Assembly: GCA_933822405.4 (NCBI GenBank)
Contig: CAKOGP040002313.1
Coordinates: 124,001-188,000 of the forward strand
DNA length: 64,000 nt
Direction of reading: 5' to 3'
Origin: Cylindrotheca closterium
Taxonomy: Eukaryota; Bacillariophyta; Bacillariophyceae; Bacillariales; Bacillariaceae
In this document: positions 22,784 to 32,633 of the stretch, piece by piece
Layout of the letters: every line of letters starts with the position of its first letter
Numbering within the stretch: position 1 is the stretch's first letter
Translations under genes and position numbers: made by a program
Notes under the pieces: generated by a model
Seen by the model: the letters and a program-made list of their open reading frames with translations, nothing else
What the model was told of the DNA's origin: nothing
Databases searched by the model: none

Positions 22784-24304
22784 ATGATTCGATCATTTCG
22801 CTTTTCTTCCTCTTCTTGGTTCTCTCATTCTCGAAACCACCACCACCGTTGCATACGAAGCATCACAACGCTTTGGTGTGGCAATGTAGCTTTTGGAGGG
22901 AGAAGCAACGATACGCATCCAAATTCGCAGTCCTTGTCCTCGAATAAGACGAGCTACTCTCGGGAAGGGTCAGTTGATATCTCCAATGGACAAATTGTCG
23001 CATGTCATCCAGGCGAAGAGTGGTCACAGGCGCTCGAACGAAATCCAACGGGAGCTCAAAATCTGGGACGGAGTATGGTCCTCTCACCAGGTTTGATTGA
23101 TGTCCATACCCACATCTCCGCTCTGGGACGCAATTGGGAAGGATACGAAACTGCCACCATGGCAGCGGCAGCTGGAGGAATAACGACACTGATGGGAATG
23201 CCTTTAAATTCACTACCGAGTACCACAACACTGGATGCTGTGGAGATGGAGCGAGATGCAGCAGCGTCAGGGCCATTGTATGTTGACGTTGGTCTATGGG
23301 GAGGAGTGGTTCCAGAGAATTGTCACAATATTAAGGAACTCCTGGAATCCCCCTACATATTTGGGCTCAAGGCATTCTTGGCACCTCTTCCACCGGCAGC
23401 AGGATACCAGGCTGTCTCACCTGAGCAATTGAAGGAAGCAGCCAAGGTTTGTGGACCAATTGGCAAACCCATTCTAGTGCATTCTGAATTGATGACCGAA
23501 GACGAAAGTGTTGGGGCAGTAAAGAAAGCATTTGCCAAACAATCACCAACATCCTACGAGGCGCATTTGGCGTCCCGACCCGCCAAGTGGGAGCAGGATG
23601 CAGTGCGTGTCGTATGCGATGCTTCCAAGGATTGCCATATGCATATTGTCCATCTGAGCGATGCAAGAGGGTGCCTACCCATCATTCAAGCATGCAAAGA
23701 GTCGCCACAGAATACTCTAACAGTTGAAACATGTCCTCATTACTTGCTGCTTGACGAATCATTGATTCAAAACGGCGAAGTGCTTGTCAAATGCTTCCCT
23801 CCAATCCGGGATAAAGAGAATCGTGAACTCCTTTGGCAAGGTCTATTAGAAGGAATCATAGACATGGTGGCATCGGATCATAGTCCCTGTGAACCTCACA
23901 TGAGGAACATGGAATCAGGTGATATCGAAACCGCATGGGGTGGCCTATCTGGCTTGCAGTATCAGTTGCAGGCCACTTGGACAGACGCCAAACGAAGGAA
24001 TTTCACACCAGACGAAATGGCGGCATGGTGGAGTGAACGGCCAGCTATTCTTGCGGGTCTCGGACGCAAGAAAGGACAAATAAAGCCGGGCCAACAAGCA
24101 GACTTTTGCTGGTGGGACCCGAATCACAGGGAAGCTCCGAACGCCTACAGCAAAGAATATCACAGATGGAAGGGCACGACATATTTTGCAAAAAATGACT
24201 CCATGTGTGGGCGAGTGCTGGGAACTTGGGTAAGAGGGCAGCTAGTCTACGATGGAGAAAAGGACGAGCATGTGGAGCCAGCTGGTGTAATGATGACCTG
24301 TTAA
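22784..24304 (+). CDS. Allantoinase
   Basis: Single exon, 506 residues. Amidohydrolase of the dihydroorotase/hydantoinase superfamily that opens the hydantoin ring of allantoin to allantoate in purine catabolism. Visible metal and active-site motifs: GLIDVHTHIS, AAAAGGITTLMGMPLNS (the MPLNS of allantoinases), GLKAFLAP with the Lys expected to be carbamylated, VHSE, HIVHLSDARG, ETCPHYL and ASDHSPC. The N-terminal about 50 residues are Ser/His/Arg-rich (MIRSFRFSSSSWFSHSRNHH) and precede the enzyme core, suggesting mitochondrial or other organelle import. Length fits the family. Allantoate breakdown feeds urea and ammonium, linking to nitrogen recycling. Confidence 0.9.
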   Translation: MIRSFRFSSSSWFSHSRNHHHRCIRSITTLWCGNVAFGGRSNDTHPNSQSLSSNKTSYSREGSVDISNGQIVACHPGEEWSQALERNPTGAQNLGRSMVLSPGLIDVHTHISALGRNWEGYETATMAAAAGGITTLMGMPLNSLPSTTTLDAVEMERDAAASGPLYVDVGLWGGVVPENCHNIKELLESPYIFGLKAFLAPLPPAAGYQAVSPEQLKEAAKVCGPIGKPILVHSELMTEDESVGAVKKAFAKQSPTSYEAHLASRPAKWEQDAVRVVCDASKDCHMHIVHLSDARGCLPIIQACKESPQNTLTVETCPHYLLLDESLIQNGEVLVKCFPPIRDKENRELLWQGLLEGIIDMVASDHSPCEPHMRNMESGDIETAWGGLSGLQYQLQATWTDAKRRNFTPDEMAAWWSERPAILAGLGRKKGQIKPGQQADFCWWDPNHREAPNAYSKEYHRWKGTTYFAKNDSMCGRVLGTWVRGQLVYDGEKDEHVEPAGVMMTC

Positions 24305-24327
24305 TAGTGAATTCTCTTAATTAAATT

Positions 24328-25464
24328 CTATTGAAACGCTTCTTCGCTGTTTTGTCCCGAAAGGAAATTATCTTGTAGTGCTTCCATTGTCATTACATCT
24401 GTCCATGGATTCATTGTGGCTTTTGCGACAGTCGTTGGGTGCCCGCATGCCCATTTTCCCAGGTTCAAACTCAGCTTCTTCTGAAAGGGAGTGTTCCCAA
24501 TGTTGCCTTGGCGTGGAATGGAATCTCCAAACAAAGACGCCATGGCCTCCAATCGTTTGTATGACCCGTCGATCACCACTATGACGGTCTCTCCAATGGA
24601 CGAATTCAAAATATCCTGGAGACTAGATTCGTCTGACTCGAGGACAACGACAGTACGCCTGTTTGTTTCCAGCGATAATGATTCAATTGCTACTAATGCA
24701 GATGCTGTCTCTATAAATGAGACATTCGCACCTTCGAGACTTTGCCGTACGAGCTGCTTGTCAGATGGTGGAACTGTCATGACGAAGTTCTGATATCGTT
24801 TGGAATTCAATGTGTGCTGCACTTGTGGATAGAAGACGGGAAGCTCTCCCCAATCCACTATTTTTTCATCAATGATGGATTGTAAAACAGGTATGGGATC
24901 TTTGTAATTGGCGTGGTATCGCATTTGTAAGGTTTCTCGAAAGAAGTCATCCCAGTTCGCAGCGATTTCGCCCACCGTCAACGGACGGGTAGAGGAAGAA
25001 GATGGCTCTGCTGAAGAGGGAGAGTCTTCGATTCCTTGTGGATGAAATTTGCTTGCATATTTCCCTCGCTTGTTGTTGGATTCTCCTTCGTCCAAGGCTT
25101 GTTCTTCAAGCAAGAGACGAGCTGCCAGGGCGAATTCACATGTTGTAGAGAATGACGCAGATGGGGCATCCAGAACGTGTGACAGTGCCTTTAGTTTGTT
25201 TAAGAGCCAAGTCGGATCTTGTAACAACACTTCTTTTTCTACTTTGAGAGAAGGCCATGCGCATAAGGCCGCTTCCAGACCTAGTTGGGACCGATGCTCA
25301 ACAGTATCCAAAACAGCATCTGCGCTCAAGACCACCAAACAGTCATTTATGCCAACACTGGAGAAAAGGTGTGTCGAGGTTCTTGCTTTCGTGTGCGCTC
25401 TTGCGTTGAAGCTGAAGCAAAATATGTAAGGCCATAGCAAGCATATCCATATTAACCGTGTCAT
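24328..25464 (-). CDS. Unknown signal-bearing protein, possibly degenerate HAD-like
   Basis: 378 residues from ATG 25464. The frame is open upstream, but the segment from 25464 begins with a clear signal peptide (MTRLIWICLLWPYIFCFSF) and a Cys-Phe-Ser-Phe step that could be a plastid cleavage site, so I prefer this start. The mature part is not recognised. A segment GETVIVVIDGSYKRLEAMAS with nearby SLNLGKWACGHPTTVAKATM, and the early CLVVLSADAVLDTV, recall the general HAD fold (motif I region and late motif), but the DxDx(T/V) nucleophile is not intact. A catalytic HAD is therefore doubtful. The gene ends 24 bp from the convergent allantoinase stop. Confidence 0.6.
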   Translation of the reverse strand: MTRLIWICLLWPYIFCFSFNARAHTKARTSTHLFSSVGINDCLVVLSADAVLDTVEHRSQLGLEAALCAWPSLKVEKEVLLQDPTWLLNKLKALSHVLDAPSASFSTTCEFALAARLLLEEQALDEGESNNKRGKYASKFHPQGIEDSPSSAEPSSSSTRPLTVGEIAANWDDFFRETLQMRYHANYKDPIPVLQSIIDEKIVDWGELPVFYPQVQHTLNSKRYQNFVMTVPPSDKQLVRQSLEGANVSFIETASALVAIESLSLETNRRTVVVLESDESSLQDILNSSIGETVIVVIDGSYKRLEAMASLFGDSIPRQGNIGNTPFQKKLSLNLGKWACGHPTTVAKATMNPWTDVMTMEALQDNFLSGQNSEEAFQ

Positions 25465-25791
25465 TGTGAATTGAAAAAAAGTGTAAGTTGAAATAAGAAA
25501 CTGGAAAAAGATTCTGCTTTGAGTTTTGCGAAACCAGAGAAGAAATGGGTCGGCCCTCCATCCGTCTTTACCACCAATAATAGTTTTAGTGATGGAAACG
25601 ACCATTCCGACTACTCCTCAGAAACGGGAGTCATCCGGTCGCGGAAGACGCCATCGTTACTCACCCACAATTATAACCACGCGTGTCTAAAAGTCAGACC
25701 GCCCTTGTCACCTCTCCCAAAAGACCGCCCAGTTTCTTGGAGGAAGAAAAACGAAACGATGATGACCCTCTTCTCTTTCACTTTTGAAAAG

Positions 25792-28370
25792 ATGAATACA
25801 ACCTCGCGTTTTCAGATGCCACTACAGTTGCTACTCCTGTTGCAATTGATCCTGCTGCTGCCTGTCGCTTCAATTGGAGCTCGAGAATTGCAAGAAGCCC
25901 GATGTACGGTTTGTCCTGATGGTTCTCCCATTTCAAATCCGACTGGAGAGCTGCATGTCCCAGGTTTTGGAGTTCAATCCTGTGCTGTCATTTCGGGATT
26001 GGTGGGAACGCTGTATCCTTTGGAAGATCCCAACTGCCAATTGCTACATTCAGTATCGACAGCGTGCGGTTGTCCCTCGCAAGCGACTAACCCCTGTCAG
26101 CTCTGCGGCGATGGCAACCAAGTACCAGAGTCAAAACAAGAGCTTCCGCTTTCTTATTTGGACGAGAGCGTCAACTACGAAGGCGTGAACTGTAAACTGC
26201 TGCAAACCTATTTCAATTCGTCCATCGAATCAGACGATCTAACATGCCAATTGAGTCAGGCTTGGACCAAGGAGTATTGTTGCAGCGCTGATGAATGGGT
26301 TCCTCCTTCTAATCCCTGCCCCATTTGCGTGCAGAGTCCTAATGCTACCATCGAATTAGGAGAATCACTGACCTGCGAACAAGTTCAGGAAGCGGCAGCG
26401 ACATTGTGGGAAGAATCGGATCCGAATTGCGCCCAAGTGCAAAGTGTCACTGGGCCCGTGTGTGGATGTAACGATAGTGGAGGATCCTCCGCTGGCGAAG
26501 ATATTCCCATGTGCACTCTGTGCAAAGATGCGAGCAGCGTCACGACGCCCGACAAACTAGTTCCCTTCATGGCGGATCGGTTCTTTGGAATTGAACCCAC
26601 CTGTCAGCAATTGGAAGCAGCGACAAGTGCCTTGGCGATGGACTCTCAAGACTGTGCAGATGCCCAATTGATTGGCAGCTATTGTGGATGTCCTTCTGTA
26701 GAGAATGGCTGTGTTTTTTGTCCAAAGGCCGGAGAAGCCATTACCACTCCGACTCGCAAGCACAGCAATACGCTGAAACGCTATGGTCAAGATGTAACCT
26801 GCGAGCAAGTGGAAGCTGTGTTGCTACAGTTCTCACAAGATTCCGAAGAATGTTTCTTGGGGCAGGAGCACAACTGGGAGTGTGGTTGTAACGATGGGTT
26901 CTATGGATACCTGGGGGCCGAATCGAGATCCGATATTCTAGCGTTACACTGGGCCGCGCGAGTATCTGGTATTCTGTCTTTGATGGGTTCCCTCTTTATA
27001 TTCCAAGACTTTATCCGTGGCAAGAGCAAGAAGAATTTGTATCGACAAATCATGTTTTTGATGTCAATGTTTGATTTCACCACCGCCATGGGATGGGTGA
27101 TTGGTGCTGCACCCGTACCGACAACTGATCTGAATGGATTTGATTCCAACGTTGTGGGTGCTTCCGGCAACGACGGTCTCTGCACAGCACAAGGTATGAA
27201 ATATGAAGATGAATTGTGATTGATGATGGAAATCGAGTGGTCGTCTGGAATCATTGCTCACCTTTGAACTCTACTTGGATAGGATTTTTTGTCATGCTTG
27301 GATATGGGAGTGGATTCTTCAACAACTCATTGTCGATATATTACGTCTTGGTGGTTGTCCATGGTTGGAAAGAATATCAATTGAAAAAGGCTCGCCCATA
27401 CTTGTTAATAGTGCCAGTTATCTGCGCTATGGTTTTGGCGTTTGGTGGCATTCCGTTCTACGATTCGGTCTGGGTAGGGTGCTGGCTGTTGCCAAGGCCG
27501 TACACAGACGATTGGAGTGCCTTTGGATTCTCCTTTGGCCCCGTTATCACGACGGCTATTATTTCCACTGCCTGTAATATTCGAGTCTACTGGAGTGTAC
27601 GAGCAACCGTGCGCAAGGGACAGCAGTGGAGTATGGACCACCGGCTTAAGCAACGTTCCGGAAAAGATAAGTATACCTACGATGCACCATCGACTAGCGC
27701 TAGCCAATTTAATATGCCAACGACGCAAGAGCATCCGCAAGAGGAAGAAGAAGCAAAGAAGAAACACTTCAGCTGCGATTGCCTCAAGAACAGCCCATTG
27801 TTACAGGACAATGCTGAAGCTACAGTCTTTTGGCAGTCCGCATTCTATCTCTTTAGCTACTATTTATGTTGGCCCATTCTGTTGGCTGGTGTCATGATGG
27901 CTGACTCTCAAGACTTTGGATTTTGGATGGCACTGTCGATATTGGCACCGCTACAAGGATGGTTCAATATGTTGGTGTATACTCGACCCAGATTCAGCAA
28001 GTGGCGTCGAATGAAAAAGATGGAGAAAGCAAGGAAACGCAAATTATTGGAAAAACAGCAAAAGGCCAAGATTTCCCAACGAGCTGCCATGAATGATGAT
28101 AGAGGAGGCACGGTGGCAGTGTCGCAGTCATATCGACACGGCCAAGACTCGACTGCCAGTGTCACTTTGGCAACCCCCGAAGAAGAAAAGCCAGTGTCAG
28201 TAGAAGCCAAGGGTGGCGGGATAGAAGAAGGTACATCTAACAATGAAAAGGCGAAGACATTGGATGGCCCCGCTGTGCCAGAAGGTAGCGCTTGGGGTCT
28301 TGCCATGAGTGAACAGACAGACGGCGGGGATCCGGATGGATATTCCAAACAGTTTGATTGTCTATCATAG
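25792..28370 (+). CDS. Seven-helix receptor (cAMP-receptor-like GPCR) with five Cys-rich ectodomain modules
   Basis: Exons 25792-27193 and 27283-28370, intron 89 bp (27194-27282, phase 1), 829 residues. Start 25792 is chosen because the paralogue at 29.7 kb is conserved from here; an upstream in-frame ATG at 25759 is possible. The order is: signal peptide; five consecutive modules of about 60 residues, each opening with CxxC and closing with CGC or CC (CTVC, CQLC, CPIC, CTLC, CVFC); then seven hydrophobic helices from ILALHWAARVSGILSLMGSL to APLQGWFNMLVYTRPRF; and a charged cytoplasmic tail with a Lys/Arg run. The last helix, with PLQGWFNxLVY, resembles Dictyostelium cAMP-receptor (class E) GPCRs. 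It is likely a plasma-membrane sensor coupled to G proteins. The ligand is unknown, and the Cys modules could bind it. Confidence 0.8.
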
Positions 28371-29675
28371 CAGCAATCGTAAATTGAAAGTTAATACTAT
28401 TTTGGGTTGGAATCTTGAATCGTTGTAACACCGCACTTCTTCTCATTTTCCCATACTTCTGAGCGTCGTCCGACAATAGGGATTGAGATAGGGCCATAGC
28501 AGTGCCAGCTGCAAAACAGCACATCTTTGTTCAGCTCCTCTTTCTTCGTGTCTTGTAAAGACGCAATATAAAAATTGTTTGCCACGTTTGCTTGTGAAGT
28601 GGAAAGGGGTAAAGGTGCTTATTAAAAATAAGACCAAGACCAACAAACTGCTATGCGGTACTTGGCCTGGAAATCGTTCCCCAAAGCATAATTTGGAACG
28701 GCAAGCAACGAGTCCAACATAGACGGAAGATCGAGAACGAGTCGTCAGTTCATTTTGCTTATGTGCGAGTATACATCAAGAAATCTCTATTTCAATACTC
28801 TCTCTTTGGTGAATTTGGCGAAGAGTAGGAGATGCGGCCAGCGAAAACTGCCTGTGACAGTTGTCGAAGCTCCGCTTAATCACATCTTTAGCTCTCCCTT
28901 CATCATCCTTCCTTTCCGTCGCCAATTGCTAACGCTGACCCATCCTGAAATTCTTTCGCATCAGATGGTGAAACCCACGGAAATGCCTTTTTAACTCCTT
29001 TGCTAGTCTTACGGACAACAAGTCGTCACGGATACTAAAAATCCGGTGTACACAGTGACTTGCGCTGAAGATTTTAGAGCGAGGTCGGAGCTCCGGTTCT
29101 AGGTTACATTGTTAAAGGTGGAAGATGCAGTTGCTTGGAAGTTCTGTGCTGTATGTGGACGATCTGTAGGAATGAACCATGTGGCCTAGTTCGCTTTGCA
29201 CGCGATCCGAATGGCCAACTTCACACCACAACCCACCACTTGGCAAGTCTCACTTCATACCAAAAAGCTAGCACCAGGAAGATCATTTCTTACTGATATA
29301 TGGTACCAAATAGGCGTAGCCCAANNNNNNNNNNGCACGCGATCCGAATGGCCAACTTCACACCACAACCCACCACTTGGCAAGTCTCACTTCATACCAA
29401 AAAGCTAGCACCAGGAAGATCATTTCTTACTGATATATGGTACCAAATAGGCGTAGCCCAAAATGTGGTGCGTTAGAAAAAACGTCAGAATTTCGTACCT
29501 ATGTACAAAGCTACCGCAAGCACTTTCTAAATATACAGTTCTGGCATTTTGAATGACGTTGTCAGTATCATTCGTAATGTCAATGCCTCGTTCGTTCAGA
29601 ATTGTCTCTTCGAATTCTGATAAAAACTGGTCACTTTATCAACGTCAGCTGTAAAGCGCGTCAGGTCACACGATG
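28371..29675. other. Region between receptor copies, with assembly gap
   Basis: About 1.3 kb. The first part (28371 to about 28480) resembles the 3' flank of the second copy (about 32251-32400), so the duplication included downstream DNA. The middle holds no supported gene; an 80-codon frame at 28755-28994 lacks family features. A run of 10 N lies at 29325-29334. Confidence 0.6.
29198..29461 (+). repeat. 127-bp direct repeat flanking an N gap (probable unmerged contig overlap)
   Basis: 29198-29324 and 29335-29461 read the same, and they directly touch the 10-N gap on both sides. This is what results when two overlapping contig ends are joined by a fixed-size gap, so it is most likely an assembly artefact and not a biological repeat. 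Confidence 0.85.
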
Positions 29676-32250
29676 ATGAATACAACCTCTCGTTTTCAGA
29701 TGCCACTACAGTTGCTACTGCTTTTGCAATTGAGCCTCCTGTCAGTCGCTTCAGTTGGAGCTCGAGAATTGCAAGAAGCCCGATGTACAGTATGCCCTGA
29801 TGGTTCTCCCATTTCAAATCCAACGGGAGAGCTGCATGTCCCAGGTTTTGGAGTTTAATCCTGTGCTGTCATTTCGGGATTGGTGGGAACGCTGTATCCT
29901 TTGGAAGATCCCAACTGCCAATTGCTACATTCAGTATCGACAGCGTGCGGTTGTCCTTCGCAAGCGACTAACCCCTGTCAGCTCTGCGGCGATGGCAACC
30001 AAGTACCAGAGTCAAAACAAGAGCTTCCGCTTTCTTATTTGGACGAGAGCGTCAACTACGAAGGCGTGAACTGTAAACTGCTGCAAACCTATTTCAATTC
30101 GTCCATCGAATCAGACGATCTAACATGCCAATTGAGTCAGGCTTGGACCAAGGAGTATTGTTGCAGCGCTGATGAATGGGTTCCTCCTTCTAATCCCTGC
30201 CCCATTTGCGTGCAGAGTCCTAATGCTACCATCGAATTAGGAGAATCACTGACCTGCGAACAAGTTCAGGAAGCGGCAGCGACATTGTGGGAAGAATCGG
30301 ATCCGAATTGCGCCCAAGTGCAAAGTGTCACTGGGCCCGTGTGTGGATGTAACGATAGTGGAGGATCCTCCGCTGGCGAAGATATTCCCATGTGCACTCT
30401 GTGCAAAGATGCGAGCAGCGTCACGACGCCCGACAAACTAGTTCCCTTCATGGCGGATCGGTTCTTTGGAATTGAACCCACCTGTCAGCAATTGGAAGCA
30501 GCGACAAGTGCCTTGGCGATGGACTCTCAAGACTGTGCAGATGCCCAATTGATTGGCAGCTATTGTGGATGTCCTTCTGTAGAGAATGGCTGTGTTTTTT
30601 GTCCAAAGGCCGGAGAAGCCATTACCACTCCGACTCGCAAGCACAGCAATACGCTGAAACGCTATGGTCAAGATGTAACCTGCGAGCAAGTGGAAGCTGT
30701 GTTGCTACAGTTCTCACAAGATTCCGAAGAATGTTTCTTGGGGCAGGAGCACAACTGGGAGTGTGGTTGTAACGATGGGTTCTATGGATACCTGGGGGCC
30801 GAATCGAGATCCGATATTCTAGCGTTACACTGGGCCGCGCGAGTATCTGGTATTCTGTCTTTGATGGGTTCCCTCTTTATATTCCAAGACTTTATCCGTG
30901 GCAAGAGCAAGAAGAATTTGTATCGACAAATCATGTTTTTGATGTCAATGTTTGATTTCACCACCGCCATGGGATGGGTGATTGGTGCTGCACCCGTACC
31001 GACAACTGATCTGAATGGATTTGATTCCAACGTTGTGGGTGCTTCCGGCAACGACGGTCTCTGCACAGCACAAGGTATGAAATATGAAGATGAATTGTGA
31101 TTGATGATGGAAATCGAGTGGTCGTCTGGAATCATTGCTCACCTTTGAACTCTACTTGGATAGGATTTTTTGTCATGCTTGGATATGGGAGTGGATTCTT
31201 CAACAACTCATTGTCGATATATTACGTCTTGGTGGTTGTCCATGGTTGGAAAGAATATCAATTGAAAAAGGCTCGCCCATACTTGTTAATAGTGCCAGTT
31301 ATCTGCGCTATGGTTTTGGCGTTTGGTGGCATTCCGTTCTACGGTTCGATCTGGGTAGGCTGCTGGATGCTGCCAAGACCGTACGCAGACGATTGGAGTG
31401 CCTTTGGATTCTCTTTTGCACCTATTGTCCTTACGTTTGTTTTTTCTACAGTCTGCCAGATCCGAGTCTACTGGAGTGTGCGGACAACTGCTCGCAAGGC
31501 CCAACAGTGGAGCATGCATCATCGGCTTAAGTAACGTTCCAAAAAGGATGTGTATACTTTCAAGTCGTCATCAATTGACACTAGCCGACTCAGCATGGAT
31601 ACATCACAACAAGAGGAACTGGAGGAGAAAGAACAAAAGAAGATAGTCAGCTGCGATTGCCTCAAGAACAGCCCATTGTTTCAAGACACTGCGGCTTCCG
31701 CAGTCTTTTGGCAATCCGCGTTCTATCTCTTTTGTATGTACTTAACTTGGCTTATCATCTTAGTTGGTGTCATGAGGGCTGACTCTCAAGACTTGGATTT
31801 TGGATGGCAGTGTCGATATTGGCACCGCTACAAGGATGGTTGAATATGTTGGTGTATACTCGGCCCAGATTCGTCAAGTGGCGCCAAACGAAAAAGATGG
31901 AGAAGGAAAGGAAACGCAAGCTGTTGGAAAGACAGCAAAAGATCAAGGAACGAGCCGTCATGAATGATGCTAGGGGAGGCCCGGTAGCAGTGTCGCAGCA
32001 GTCATCTCGACACGGCCAAGACTCGACTGCCAGTGTCACTTTGCCAACCCGCAAAGAAGAAAAGCCAGTGTCAGTAGAAGCTGAGGGTGACGGAATCGAA
32101 GAAGGAATATCTGACAACGAAGCAATAGCATTAGAGGACTCCGCCGTTTCGGAAGGTATCGATTGGGAAGAACTTGCCAGCATGAGTGAACCAATCGACG
32201 GCTGGGATCTGGATGGACATTCAAAGAAGTTTGATTGTCTGTCAGCATAG
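29676..32250 (+). pseudogene. Disrupted second copy of the seven-helix receptor
   Basis: Tandem paralogue of the gene at 25792-28370, with the same intron (31075-31163). Breaks seen: TAA at 29856-29858 where the intact copy has CAA (codon 61, first Cys module); TAA at 31532-31534 where the intact copy has CAA (intracellular loop after helix 5); and loss of one base near 31795 (GACTTGG against GACTTTGG), which shifts the frame before helix 7. Another tail frame continues to 32250. About 1.38 kb in the middle (about 29962-31341), including the intron, appears identical to copy 1, whereas the 5' and 3' portions differ clearly. The copy cannot make a complete receptor unless stops are read through. 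A truncated product from a downstream Met could be made but would lack the signal peptide. Confidence 0.85.
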
Positions 32251-32633
32251 CAGGAATTGTAAATTGGAAGTTAGTACTATTTGGACGGGAAAGAACCATA
32301 TGCTACCGCATGTACTTGTAGATTGAGTTGGTAGGAGTATTCGTACTGTAGCTGGCAAAGTATTACTCTTCATTTCCGTACTTCTGCACGTCGTCCGATT
32401 ATTGTGATTCTTCGCCATCACGCACGCACCCATCAAACCACCCAAAACATCGATGGTCGAAATTTAAAATTGGAACAAAAGTTCAAGCTAACCATTTTCC
32501 AAAGTTTGGCGATTGTGATTCTCAGTACGATAACAAAGTCATCGGTAATAGAAGTATCCTTGCAGTTGCATCAGTTTGGAAGCATCCCTTTGCGATTTCA
32601 AAGCCCTAGAATCCAGCAACAGCAAAAACCAAC
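32251..32633. other. Intergenic region
   Basis: 383 bp between the receptor pseudogene and the NusG-like gene. It includes a stretch like the 3' flank of receptor copy 1 (TCTGCACGTCGTCCGA near 32383) followed by the promoter region of the next gene. No gene seen. Confidence 0.5.

Noticed and set aside
28755..28994. 80-codon frame between receptor copies
   Set aside because: No motifs, no splice partner, and located near an assembly join.
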